Origin: Globisporangium splendens
Lineage: Eukaryota; Oomycota; Peronosporomycetes; Pythiales; Pythiaceae
Assembly: GCA_006386115.1 (NCBI GenBank)
Contig: VFIW01000040.1
Location: 124,001 to 188,000, forward strand
Direction of reading: 5' to 3'
DNA: 64,000 nucleotides
The position numbers were made by a program, and so were the translations under genes. How positions within the stretch are numbered: the first letter of the stretch is position 1; each line of letters starts with the position of its first letter. Positions 22,717 to 32,236 of this stretch are shown piece after piece. The notes beneath the pieces are model-generated. The model was not told where the DNA came from and did no database searches. It was given only the letters and a program-made list of their open reading frames with translations.

Positions 22717-25026
22717 ATGCCCACGCGTGACACCAGAGCCCCGCGACGAAGGCGCGGCGCCATGCAGCCGCAGTCGCTCGATGACTTTTCTTCTTCGGCG
22801 GCGTCTTCCATGACGTCTACGTCCACTTCGTCAATCGGTAGCCCCTTTCCATCCACCAAGAGCGGCGGCAAATCTTCTGTGGAAGGTGCTGCCGCTGCTC
22901 CTCCTCCCGTTACCGCTGGTCACGCTGCTGCAGAGAAGCGGAAGGCTCCATCATCTTTCGGGAACGCTCCGTCGCCTCCCCCTCCTCCACCAGCATCTCT
23001 CTCTTCAACTGTTCGAGTCCGACGACAACCGGCGAAGAAGAGGACGACCGCGATCCGCACTGCAGGAGCCATTCTTGCACGCCACAGACAAGACACGAGC
23101 ATGTTGTTGTCATCAGCGTCTTCATTACAGCAGCAGCACATGAGCGGCAGTGAGCTCGAGAGTTCGTTCTCAAGGAGCGACCTCATCAGCACCAGCCAGT
23201 ATGGTCGCGACTCGACAGTCTTCTCCGGATCGTACTACTCGTCACGGGGCAACATGTTCGACTCGACAAGGAGTAACAGCAACAGCAGCCAACATCACCG
23301 CCATCCAACAGATTCCACGAACCCACACAGCAGGAGGCGACGGCCGCGGTTCCAGCCGTCAAAGTCGAGATTGCGCTGGCCGGAAGCCTCGGCGCCGGTG
23401 CTGTCACGCGGCAAATTCGCCAAGCGGTACTTCTCGGACTCGCTGCTGATGAGCAGCAGCCGCAGCAACAGTCTCACATCGAGTTTCCTGAGCACAGCGG
23501 GAGCAGCTGGCAAGCGCGTGTCATTTTCGTCGTCGTCATCTCCCACAGGTGTCAGTAAGACCATGCCGCTGCCGTCGTGCTACGTGCCTGTACCGATGAA
23601 CCCCGAGGCCGCCGCGGCGCTCGAGCACGATATCCTGCTAGCATCGTCGTACTCGAATTCTTCGTTGCTTTATGACGATAGCGCGCTCTTTGAGATGGCG
23701 CGCGCAGCCAAGAAAAAAGTCGAGAGTGCAGCCAAGCGGCAGGTCATGGTCGGGAAGTGGAAGCCGCTGGTGTTTGCCGGCCAGGACTGCCACGTGTTTG
23801 AGTCCAGGACCAAGGCAAAGGACCAGTACAGCGTCGTCGCGAAACTCAATCTGCCCTGCTCGCTGCACGAGATCATGAGCGTGTTTTCGTCCGAGACAAG
23901 CCCCGATTTCCACCGGAGCATGGTCATGCTCTTTGGCGAGCTCTACGTGTATGGACTCAACGTGCGCAGCGTCGACTGTGCGCCGTACCGGAGATCGTCG
24001 TGGGCAGGTCGAAGCAGCAGCAAGATGCGACGATCGAGTCATCCTCTGGATCCAAGCAAGTCTCATTTTCCACATCCAAGTGCAGTGTCGTCGTCGAGCA
24101 AACTCGCAGTGAATGCCGTGTCGCTGCTCATGAGGCACCATTTGATGTGGCGGCAGCAAAACATGTCGTTTGTCGACTACGTCGAGGAGAAATTCGATGC
24201 GAAATCCGTGACCCGCGTGCTGCAGACCATGGACGCGCATGACGACGAGAGCGAGCGCACATCGCCTCTCGAAGCCCATGAAAGCCATCAGCATATGCGT
24301 GGATTGCGCGGCCTTCTCGCCGGGTACGTGCTTCAAGAGGACTCGGAGGAGAAGTTTACGCGGCTGTTTTTCTACGCGAGCCATAAAAATCCCGATGTGA
24401 AGAACCCGAAGCTGATCCTGTCGGTAGTCCAGCTGCTGCGCGAGATGGCCATGAAGCTGTGCAAGCTGGAATCGATTGTGCTGCGGCGGCGACTCGGATT
24501 TTACCCGATGGTGGCTCCCAGTGAAGTCGCGCTCTTGCAAACTGCGTGCTGTGCGTCCTGCTACCTCCCGTTCAGCGTGCTCAGGAAAAAGCATTTCTGC
24601 TACCTTTGTGGTCAGTACACGTGCCGCAAGTGCTCCAAGGTCGAGGATATCGAAAAAGTGCTGGGAATGATCGATCGCCGCCGCGTGTGCGTGAGTTGTG
24701 TGCGGCGCGTGAGCTACTGCGTGTTCACCATGGCAGATGGCAAGTACCAGCAGTCGCAGAAAGCCAAGTCGTTGAGCGATGGTTCTGCGTTGGCTGATGT
24801 CCCGGAAGAAGAGTTCCCGCCGATTCTTGCAGAAGACGATCTCGCGCTCACGGAAATCGAAGACCTCGCGGCTCCAGAGGATTACTATGCTTCAAACGAC
24901 GTTGCCGTGGAAAAAATGTCCAAGTATATACAGAAAGTGCTTGAGCGCAATGTCGGGTTCCCGAGAAGGAATCCAATCGGCGCAGATGAAGAAAGCGGCG
25001 GAGATCGAGAGCAACGAACTGCGTAG
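22717..25026 (+). CDS. FYVE zinc-finger protein with START-like middle region
   Basis: A single-exon frame of 769 residues from ATG 22717; ATG 22762 (MQPQSLDDF) is an alternative start. The first ~320 residues are Ser/Pro-rich and disordered-looking. Residues ~345-600 resemble the lipid-transfer-like region often found before FYVE fingers in the large oomycete START-FYVE family. The finger at 612-661 has all eight zinc ligands in four pairs: C612/C615, C628/C631, C636/C639 and C658/C661. The signature block reads RKKHFCYLCG where typical FYVE domains have R(R/K)HHCRxCG, so the phosphoinositide-contacting His/Arg are partly replaced and PI3P binding is uncertain. Role: probable endosomal or membrane adaptor (inference). 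It is convergent with the coiled-coil gene downstream. Confidence 0.85.
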   Translation: MPTRDTRAPRRRRGAMQPQSLDDFSSSAASSMTSTSTSSIGSPFPSTKSGGKSSVEGAAAAPPPVTAGHAAAEKRKAPSSFGNAPSPPPPPPASLSSTVRVRRQPAKKRTTAIRTAGAILARHRQDTSMLLSSASSLQQQHMSGSELESSFSRSDLISTSQYGRDSTVFSGSYYSSRGNMFDSTRSNSNSSQHHRHPTDSTNPHSRRRRPRFQPSKSRLRWPEASAPVLSRGKFAKRYFSDSLLMSSSRSNSLTSSFLSTAGAAGKRVSFSSSSSPTGVSKTMPLPSCYVPVPMNPEAAAALEHDILLASSYSNSSLLYDDSALFEMARAAKKKVESAAKRQVMVGKWKPLVFAGQDCHVFESRTKAKDQYSVVAKLNLPCSLHEIMSVFSSETSPDFHRSMVMLFGELYVYGLNVRSVDCAPYRRSSWAGRSSSKMRRSSHPLDPSKSHFPHPSAVSSSSKLAVNAVSLLMRHHLMWRQQNMSFVDYVEEKFDAKSVTRVLQTMDAHDDESERTSPLEAHESHQHMRGLRGLLAGYVLQEDSEEKFTRLFFYASHKNPDVKNPKLILSVVQLLREMAMKLCKLESIVLRRRLGFYPMVAPSEVALLQTACCASCYLPFSVLRKKHFCYLCGQYTCRKCSKVEDIEKVLGMIDRRRVCVSCVRRVSYCVFTMADGKYQQSQKAKSLSDGSALADVPEEEFPPILAEDDLALTEIEDLAAPEDYYASNDVAVEKMSKYIQKVLERNVGFPRRNPIGADEESGGDREQRTA

Positions 25027-25493
25027 GTCTGTGATTTTCTCTTGGGCAGTAGGTCGAAGTCGTCATGTTCGAGCAGCGGCTGCGCGGAAGGAGGTAACCT
25101 GAGTGTCCAATAGTTGTCAGTGATTGATGTTAAGAGTCTAGAGAGTTTGAGCGTGTCAGTTCAGTGCTATTGCGCATATTCGTGGGCTTGGCGTAATTAG
25201 AATGTCAACAATATAGGAAGAAAGAAAGCTCCCGTTTACCATTCTCTTCTTGTTTCTTCGTGCTGCGCTTTTTCCTTCTTGTTACAAACTGAGCATTCCC
25301 TGGTCTTTGATGGCGCTCACATCGTCTTTATTCTTTTCTTCTGTTCATTTCTCTTCGCAGATACCGCACACGCTGCCCATCCACATAAGACCGCTAGTGA
25401 AGGTACACACCAGGATAGCATGTACACAAGGTCATTCATACATATTCCACTCGCACACATATTTGTTCTCCACTACCGCGACCTCCGTCATAT
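25027..25493. other. 3' intergenic region between convergent genes
   Basis: 467 bp between two convergent stop codons. Nothing beyond likely 3' UTR sequence is seen. Confidence 0.5.
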
Positions 25494-28400
25494 TTACAAC
25501 TCTTGCTTGGCGTCGTCAAAGGTTTCGTGGTCGTTTCCCGTCGCCGTCCCGTGCACTTCAGATGTTGTGGAGACCGACGACACGGCAGATGGACCCACGA
25601 GGGAAAGACCACCAAACAAGCTCTCCGTGGTTGTCGTCGTCGTTGTTGTTGTCGATGCAGTGGTCGAAACGGACGTTGACGTGAACGAGATATCGGTGAA
25701 AGACGATTCATGACTGATGATTCCTGGGACAGAGATCGTGGTCTCCTCGTCTGAGTGAAGACTGTGTCCCGAGAGCTCGTGAATCGTCATCGGGGAATCG
25801 GTGGAATGCTCGTCTTCAATCAAACTGGAAGACGAACCAGTTCGCGACTGAACTTCACTGCCTGTAGCGCTTGTAATGCTCACCCGCAGACCCGTCAACA
25901 TCGCATTGCTGGTCTCCTCCAAGTGAACAGACTTGGATTGCACGTCTTCAACAGTCTCATGGTCTTCACTCGTCGCGTGCGTTTGTACGGATTGACCCAG
26001 AGTTAGTCCACTGAAGACCGATCCGCTGTCTTCTTGCGAGGCGGTCGAGTTCATCTCGAGACCTCCAAACATCGAAGTGGACGCTTCAGGCAGGGACGTG
26101 TGAGTAGTTCCACCAACCTGAAGTCCTCCGAAAAACGAGTCCTCCGTATTTGAGTACGACGTAGGTGAGTCGATTGCAAGCCCGCTCGGAGAGTTACCTG
26201 CAGTTGCTTCTTCTTCAGTCACCACAGCATCTTCAATTGGGCTTGGAGGTCTCGACAGCTTCTCTGGAGGTGTTACTCCATCACTGAGTTGAAGCCCCCC
26301 AAATAGGGATCCTTCCGTCGCGACTGGGTCAGTGGTATCCGCAGGCACATTCTGCGGAGAGTTCACTTCTAACCCACCAAAAATACTCGAGGAGGCAGTA
26401 GACGCGTTAATGTCTTTTTCAACTGACGGTTGCTTCACACCAAGTCCACTGAAAAGACTAGATCCGCCGCCTTGCTTTTCTTCTTGGCTCGAAGTGGTGC
26501 TGCGGTCTGAGACACCGGTCTCGGTAGGTTTACAAGCTTGAAGTAATCGTTGAATTTCTTCTTCTTCGCCTCTCAAACTCTGCAGCTCCTCGTCAAAAGT
26601 TGCCGCTGTCTCGTACTCCTCGTGCTCTGTTGCGTAATCGATTTCATCTTCCACCTGCACAATGCGTTCACGAAGAGCGTCCAACTCTTGAGTCAGTTTT
26701 TCGTAACTTTGGCCTGCATGCGTAGTCGAGGTCGGCTCGTCGTGGGATTCATGAAGGGTGTGACTAGCGTCGTATTCCTCAGCCTCCTGGTAATGCTCTT
26801 CATCATCATCATCATCATCACCATCCTTGTCATCTTCGTTCTCTTGAGAAACATCGGTCGGGGCGTCGCGAGATGCTAGCGCAATGATGGAATGCTGGCG
26901 GCGCTTGAGAACTTCGATTTTCTCATCTAGACGCGCTGCCAGCTCATATTCCTCATTCTCTGTCGCCTTCTCGATCATAGTCTCAAGCTCGGAAAGTTTC
27001 GATGCGATATCTTCGAGAGCCATAGTTCCATCTCCGATCGTTTCCAGGTCAACTTCACCACCATCACCTGCTTCTGCGGCTCCGTAAGAATTACCGATGT
27101 GTGTAATTCCCACGGACTCGCGCACCACATCCACATCATCGTCGATGATTTCGTCAACCTCGTCATCGTCGTCATCAATGTCATCTTCTTGGTCTTGGTT
27201 TGGATCAGTCACATCATACTTCGATTCCAAAACTTCCACTTGAATCATACACGCTTCGTATTCTGCCTGAACAAGCAAAATCGCGGAGGAGCGGAAGTCA
27301 ATTCCATCGTCTGCGGCAGCACCCTCACTCTTGAACTTTTCCATTTTTCGGATCGCCACTCGCAAATGCTTCGCTTCCTTCCACAGCTCTTGTAGCGTTG
27401 TCAATTCCAACTGCTTCTCCACCTTCTTCAGTTCGTCTTTCTTCTCCTCGTACTCCACTTCACGTTTGTCAATTCGTTCTTTCAGATCCTGCAGCTCCAT
27501 TTCCACAACCTCGACCATCTCCTCTGCTGTAGATCGATCTTTCTCCAGTGCCTTGATGTCTTTCGAAATACGAGCTGCGTCTTTGAAGTTTCGCTGAGCA
27601 GCAGCCGTCTTCTTCTCCTGCTCCAGTCGCGGAATCATTGATTCAGCAGAAGCAATAGCATTTCGATGGATCGACAGTGACTTCTCCAGTTCGTCATGTT
27701 GTTTGCGTAGCATCACAAAACTTTGCTCAGCGATAGCCGCAGCATCAGAAAGTGAGGTCAGCTCAGCTGTCTGCTGCTTCTTTCGAACAATGGATTGCTC
27801 ACGACGAGTTTCCTGGACCTCTAGGACACTAGCCAGAAGCGCTGCCGCGCGCATTTCCTTGCGCACAACAAGGATGCGCTTACCGAACGTCGAGATATTC
27901 GTTTCATACTCGTTGATTTTCTCGTGGAACTCTTTCTTTTGGTGCTTCAGTTGCTCTACGTCGCTCTCAACTTCCTGTTTCGTTTTCAAGATACCAGATT
28001 CGCGATCAGCAATACGTTTAAGCTGGCGGGAGTATCGGTTTCGCACCAAATCGATTTCTTTCTCGGCCTTGTTGATCGATTCTTGAATCTCGCGGACACG
28101 CTCGAGCTTGAGCTTGAGCTTCCGTTCCAGCTCACGAACTTCTTCCTCCACAGCGGCTTTTTCTTCCAAAAGTTGAGCCTGCACCACAAACTCATCTTTG
28201 CATTGCTCCTCGATCGTCGATTCGATCTCGGACTTTTCGGCTGCTAGGTGCTCCAGATTCACTGACACATGGTGCATTTCAGTGTCAATGCGCTCAGCCT
28301 CAAATTGCAACTGTTCAGTCTCCTTCACTTCATATTCCTTAAACTCATTGCGCAGGTTCACTCGCTCGGCTTCTTGGTCGTCACGGAATTTCTCCAGCTC

Positions 28401-30059
28401 ACGCAGTGTCCCTCTCGTACTTCTCAACTGGTTGGCAAAGGCTTTTTCTTTCGACTTGACGAACGCGGCAAGCTCACTATCAACCTTGCGGACATCACTC
28501 TCAGTTAAAGTAATGCAATGCCGAACGCTGTTAATCGTTGCATTGAGCGCATCAGCACGTTCAAAATCTTCCACTTCACAAGCATGGTGTTGCTGGGCTT
28601 CGACGTCGCGCAAATCGATTTCATACTGCGTGAGTTGATTAGCAAGCTGAATTTTGCGCTCGAGGATGCGGTTCTCCTCTTCATTCTGCTTCAAAACGTT
28701 CTCGCGGAAGCTGACAGCACTCGCATGGAAGTCTCGCAAAGTGTTGAGGAGTCTTTCTTCGGGAGTTGGTGGAGCAGCAGGAGCTGGCGGCGCCTTTTCT
28801 TCCGCAGCAGGACTTGGGGCTGGCTCTTCCACTACCGCAGAAGTAGAGACATCAGACTTAGAACTCGCTCTGGTTAAGCTGGAGCTTGACTTGGTTCGGA
28901 CAGTCAGCCCAGCGAGAACACCATTGCCCGGCTCTGCTTTTGGAGATGCTGGTGGATTCTGCGGGGAAGCGGCAGACGAATGGACGGTGAGACCTGCGAG
29001 GACACTACCACCACCAGTTCCGCCAGTAGTTGTCGACACTGCACTCTTGTGCACCGTCAAACCAGACAACACTGATCCTGCCCCTACTGGAGGAAGTAGG
29101 TGCGCCAAATCGGTTGGATTAGTGGCAGGGCGTGAGCTGCTGCCCGACGTCTCAGAGGATCCGTTATCACCAGTTCCTGCCATAATATCTTCTTCCTTCA
29201 AGTCACCGCGCTGAAGTGCTGCAATCGACTCATCCGAAAGCTGACGCCCAAATCCTGGGCGAAACGTCTTCTTCTTCTTCTTGACAACCTTGGTGGCTTG
29301 TCGGGGAGCTGTGCTGCTCATGCTTGCGCTGCGTGACTGGTATTGCATGGAGTTGCTACTCGACTCGGTCGCCGCGGAGGATGCAGCCACGTTCAAATAG
29401 TTAAACGAACCAACAGTGCGCGTCGCAGACTTTCGTCGCTCCATCATTCCGCCTGGATGTTCTTCATGCGAGGTGGATAATCCCGAGCCTGATGCCAAAT
29501 CCAAGCCGCTGAACAAACTGCCGCCAGTTGGTTGAGGAGCTGGCGCAGCGGATTGTGGAATAGCGACACCACCACCATACGGGGGATGCGCACTACTGGC
29601 ACCACCATAGTTTTGCTGTTGATGCGCCGAAGGGTAGCCACCAGCGTTGCCGGCAGCCATTGGAGGATTTTTCAGTGACATGCCACCAAACATATCCACA
29701 GCACCACCCGCAGACGTAGCAGACGAAGATCCATTAGCGCTTGACGCGTCGTAGTTGCTGTTTCCATACGATGGCTGCTGGTATCCTGGCAGCTGTCCCG
29801 GTCGAGTGTACGTTGATGGACCAGACGGCGCCCCACTGCTTGGAACAACGATCGGTTGTCCACCTCCAATAGCCTTCGCGGGACTCGGCGCTCCGTAGGG
29901 TTTCGCAACAGGGGGAGGCAAGTTGAAGAACCCTCCACCCGTGAGATCATCGCCACCTCCATTCGGTCCACCGCCCTGGCCAGGCTGTGAGCTGCGATGG
30001 CCAGGCGGACCTGCTTTCGATGCGCCGTCGTCCTTGTTCTTGAAAAAGCGGTTAAACAT
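25494..30059 (-). CDS. Large coiled-coil protein with UVR-like motifs and repeated FGGL-type motif
   Basis: One uninterrupted frame of 1521 residues. The N-terminal ~430 residues are Gly/Pro/Ser-rich. Residues ~440-960 are a long charged coiled coil. At least four UVR-like helical hairpins (pattern A..E.EYE.AA..D..I..L) occur near residues 490, 825, 1030 and 1145 (ATENEEYELAARLDEKIEVL is the clearest). Spread through both disordered ends are about 14 copies of a short motif S-x-(F/L)-x-G-(L/M)-x-(V/L), such as SLFGGLQL, SIFGGLEV, SVLSGLTV and MFGGMSL. An Asp run is encoded by a CAT/ATC microsatellite near 26806-26823. The motif array suggests a multivalent scaffold. The FGGL pattern resembles acidic-Phe adaptor-ear ligands, so a trafficking role is possible but only inferred. 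No named orthologue is recognised. Confidence 0.85.
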   Translation of the reverse strand: MFNRFFKNKDDGASKAGPPGHRSSQPGQGGGPNGGGDDLTGGGFFNLPPPVAKPYGAPSPAKAIGGGQPIVVPSSGAPSGPSTYTRPGQLPGYQQPSYGNSNYDASSANGSSSATSAGGAVDMFGGMSLKNPPMAAGNAGGYPSAHQQQNYGGASSAHPPYGGGVAIPQSAAPAPQPTGGSLFSGLDLASGSGLSTSHEEHPGGMMERRKSATRTVGSFNYLNVAASSAATESSSNSMQYQSRSASMSSTAPRQATKVVKKKKKTFRPGFGRQLSDESIAALQRGDLKEEDIMAGTGDNGSSETSGSSSRPATNPTDLAHLLPPVGAGSVLSGLTVHKSAVSTTTGGTGGGSVLAGLTVHSSAASPQNPPASPKAEPGNGVLAGLTVRTKSSSSLTRASSKSDVSTSAVVEEPAPSPAAEEKAPPAPAAPPTPEERLLNTLRDFHASAVSFRENVLKQNEEENRILERKIQLANQLTQYEIDLRDVEAQQHHACEVEDFERADALNATINSVRHCITLTESDVRKVDSELAAFVKSKEKAFANQLRSTRGTLRELEKFRDDQEAERVNLRNEFKEYEVKETEQLQFEAERIDTEMHHVSVNLEHLAAEKSEIESTIEEQCKDEFVVQAQLLEEKAAVEEEVRELERKLKLKLERVREIQESINKAEKEIDLVRNRYSRQLKRIADRESGILKTKQEVESDVEQLKHQKKEFHEKINEYETNISTFGKRILVVRKEMRAAALLASVLEVQETRREQSIVRKKQQTAELTSLSDAAAIAEQSFVMLRKQHDELEKSLSIHRNAIASAESMIPRLEQEKKTAAAQRNFKDAARISKDIKALEKDRSTAEEMVEVVEMELQDLKERIDKREVEYEEKKDELKKVEKQLELTTLQELWKEAKHLRVAIRKMEKFKSEGAAADDGIDFRSSAILLVQAEYEACMIQVEVLESKYDVTDPNQDQEDDIDDDDDEVDEIIDDDVDVVRESVGITHIGNSYGAAEAGDGGEVDLETIGDGTMALEDIASKLSELETMIEKATENEEYELAARLDEKIEVLKRRQHSIIALASRDAPTDVSQENEDDKDGDDDDDDEEHYQEAEEYDASHTLHESHDEPTSTTHAGQSYEKLTQELDALRERIVQVEDEIDYATEHEEYETAATFDEELQSLRGEEEEIQRLLQACKPTETGVSDRSTTSSQEEKQGGGSSLFSGLGVKQPSVEKDINASTASSSIFGGLEVNSPQNVPADTTDPVATEGSLFGGLQLSDGVTPPEKLSRPPSPIEDAVVTEEEATAGNSPSGLAIDSPTSYSNTEDSFFGGLQVGGTTHTSLPEASTSMFGGLEMNSTASQEDSGSVFSGLTLGQSVQTHATSEDHETVEDVQSKSVHLEETSNAMLTGLRVSITSATGSEVQSRTGSSSSLIEDEHSTDSPMTIHELSGHSLHSDEETTISVPGIISHESSFTDISFTSTSVSTTASTTTTTTTTTESLFGGLSLVGPSAVSSVSTTSEVHGTATGNDHETFDDAKQEL

Positions 30060-30677
30060 CTTCGCTTATAATTCGCTTCTCACTTCCTTCGCTTACTCAC
30101 TTGTGTCTTGCTTTCTTCCCCACAAAACGTTCAAAAATTCGGTGGAAGAAAAAAGCCGACGTTGGATCGCACACACCAGGAGCTTTCGTCGTCTTCTCCC
30201 CGCTTCTAGCAACTGAACACTGCAAGTGAGAGACGCACTTACGCACACGCACAAGCTCAGTTTATCGCCCCGCGCGCTGTGGACGACTCCGCACTTGAAC
30301 CAAAGACGCAGGGAACGAACGCGAACGTCGTCGCGCTTTGCCCTTCTTCTCCAAATGCGCTCAAACAATCGCCTCCCATTACGAAGACACGAGTGCGGAG
30401 TGATGGTCGCACGGGCTGCACTCTTGTTAAAGTTCCCCCAACAGAACCGTAAAAACAGAGAAGGGAAAGGGAACGAGGGTTTTTTACGAGACCAGTGAGT
30501 TCTTTTTACAAGGCAACAGGTAAGCTACCGGTATTGGACAGGTAAACATGTGTAACACAAATCAGTAGATAGAAACCAAGAACTGCAACATTGGATCCCA
30601 AAAAAAGAAAAGGACAAATTACTGGTTGAGCATTTTCATAGTATATTTCTAACCAATGAGACAGCAGATTTCAACAA
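30060..30677. other. Shared promoter region of divergent genes
   Basis: 618 bp between the start codons of the coiled-coil gene (minus) and LpxC (plus), so both promoters and 5' UTRs should lie here. No ORF with family features is present. Confidence 0.5.
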
Positions 30678-31769
30678 ATGAAATGCCTCCTGTCTTTGGC
30701 GCTTCTTCCACAACCAATCCCATCTGTGATGGCGCCACGCACATGGCAGCGCACGCTCAAGCGCTCGTTCAACGTCGCTGGGGTGGGTCTGCACTCCGGA
30801 AAGCACGCTGTGGTGCAAGTCCACCCTGCCGCAGCGAACACGGGCATCGTGTTCCGCGTTCCACATGGCCCCCAGAATCAGCAGCAAAAGCAACAGGAAA
30901 TCCACGCGCACATTTCGAACATCGACGACCGCAAAAGCCAGTTGTGCACACAACTGACTGCTATGAGCGCTGGAGGAAAGAGCTCCATCAGCGTATTGAC
31001 CATTGAGCATTTGATGTCAGCATTGACCGCAGCAGGGGTCACAAACGCGTACGTGGATGTGAGCAGCGTTGCTGCTGCGACGAGCGACCGACCAGATGAG
31101 CCGACAAGCGTCGAGCTCCCGATCCTCGACGGCTCAAGCATCCAATTCCTCGACGCCATCGACCACGCGGGCATCCAAGAGCAAGAGAGCCACCGCGTGC
31201 GATACTATAAAGTGAAGAAGCCCGTGCAGGTGCTGCTGGAGGACAAGGCTGCGTGGTTTCTCCCAATGCCCGAGCACCAGACTGGTGCTGGAGGTGATGC
31301 AGTGCATTCCCCGACGCTCAATCTGTCGGTGCAGGTGAACTTTGAACATAAAGGACTCGGTACAACGTTCTGTCGCTTCATTCTCGGCACCGATCCAGAG
31401 GCAAATGTGCAGCAATTCCGAGAGGAAATCGCACCAGCGCGTACGTTTACGTTCGAGGAAGAGATTGAATGGATGCAGAAGCACGGACTCGCGCTCGGAG
31501 GTTCGCTAGACAACGCCGTCGTGTTCCGCAAAAGAAACACTGAGTGGCAGCAAATCATTAATGTGTTGAACCCTGACGGTCTACGGTTCCCAAAAGATGA
31601 ATGGACGCGCCACAAGATGCTCGACTGTATTGGTGACCTTGGACTCGCAGGACTGCCGTTGCACGGCTACTTCTTCGCGACGAGTCCAGGGCACGCGCTT
31701 ACGCACAATCTGCTGCGCGAGTTGTTCAGTAATGCGTCCAATTACGAAGAGAGGGAGCTGACGCCATAG
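30678..31769 (+). CDS. lpxC: UDP-3-O-acyl-N-acetylglucosamine deacetylase, LpxC-like
   Basis: A single-exon, 363-residue LpxC homologue. LpxC is the zinc deacetylase of the second step of lipid A synthesis; plants keep mitochondrial versions. Visible hallmarks: the substrate-cap start SFNVAGVGLHSG; zinc ligand in TIEHLMSAL (H111); zinc ligands in RHKMLDCIGDL (H312, D316); and the catalytic His in SPGHALTHNLL (H339). The spacing H312 to H339 equals that of E. coli H238-H265. The conserved ARTFTFEEE and LDNAVVF blocks are present. The first ~25 residues precede the bacterial start and contain Arg/Lys and no acid, consistent with an organelle presequence; M18 (30729) is another possible start. 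All active-site residues are kept, so activity is plausible. No other Lpx gene is in the window. Confidence 0.93.
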   Translation: MKCLLSLALLPQPIPSVMAPRTWQRTLKRSFNVAGVGLHSGKHAVVQVHPAAANTGIVFRVPHGPQNQQQKQQEIHAHISNIDDRKSQLCTQLTAMSAGGKSSISVLTIEHLMSALTAAGVTNAYVDVSSVAAATSDRPDEPTSVELPILDGSSIQFLDAIDHAGIQEQESHRVRYYKVKKPVQVLLEDKAAWFLPMPEHQTGAGGDAVHSPTLNLSVQVNFEHKGLGTTFCRFILGTDPEANVQQFREEIAPARTFTFEEEIEWMQKHGLALGGSLDNAVVFRKRNTEWQQIINVLNPDGLRFPKDEWTRHKMLDCIGDLGLAGLPLHGYFFATSPGHALTHNLLRELFSNASNYEERELTP

Positions 31770-31882
31770 AAGACATATTGTCGAGACAAGTTGACAACTA
31801 TCATATGCTTTTTTCTTTTTATATTTTTCATCTTGATCATACGGGAATGCTGCACTCATTGATCGAGTACGCTTGCTTGCGC

Positions 31883-32236
31883 TCACTTGTTGGCTGGGTG
31901 GAGCGCGTTCACAGGGTTTTCGCGCAGGTTCTTCAGCGTGTTGCGGTGCGACATCCAGCTAGTCTGCTCCTTGCTCGCGAGCTCCTTGCTCTTGCGCACC
32001 TCGCGGTTCCATTTCACGTCCGGAGAGGTGACCAAGTGGCGCACGCCAACGGACGCGCACATGACGGCACCAACAGTGATGCACGCGATCAACGGGTACG
32101 TCTACAGAACGCCAAAAACATGCCATTAGATACAAACTGATGGAAACTGACCTTAAAAGCAGAGCAACGGCGTGTTTGAACGCACGGATGGGTCGCTGAG
32201 CCACTTGGACGACTTGACGGCTGCGCGGGAGGCCAT
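31883..32236 (-). CDS. NDUFA4/B12D (MLRQ-like) complex I small subunit, copy D
   Basis: Two exons on the minus strand: 32236-32186 (MASRAAVKSSKWLSDPS) and 32101-31883, giving 89 residues. The intron position after DPS is identical to that of the three tandem copies 12-16 kb away. Exon 2 reads TYPLIACITVGAVMCASVGV (membrane helix), RHLVTSPDVKWNR, SWMSHRN and ENPVNALHPANK. It is more diverged from copies A-C than they are from each other, and it lacks the shared upstream word, so it is probably the older dispersed paralogue or the parental gene. It is convergent with LpxC, with 113 bp between stop codons. Confidence 0.87.
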
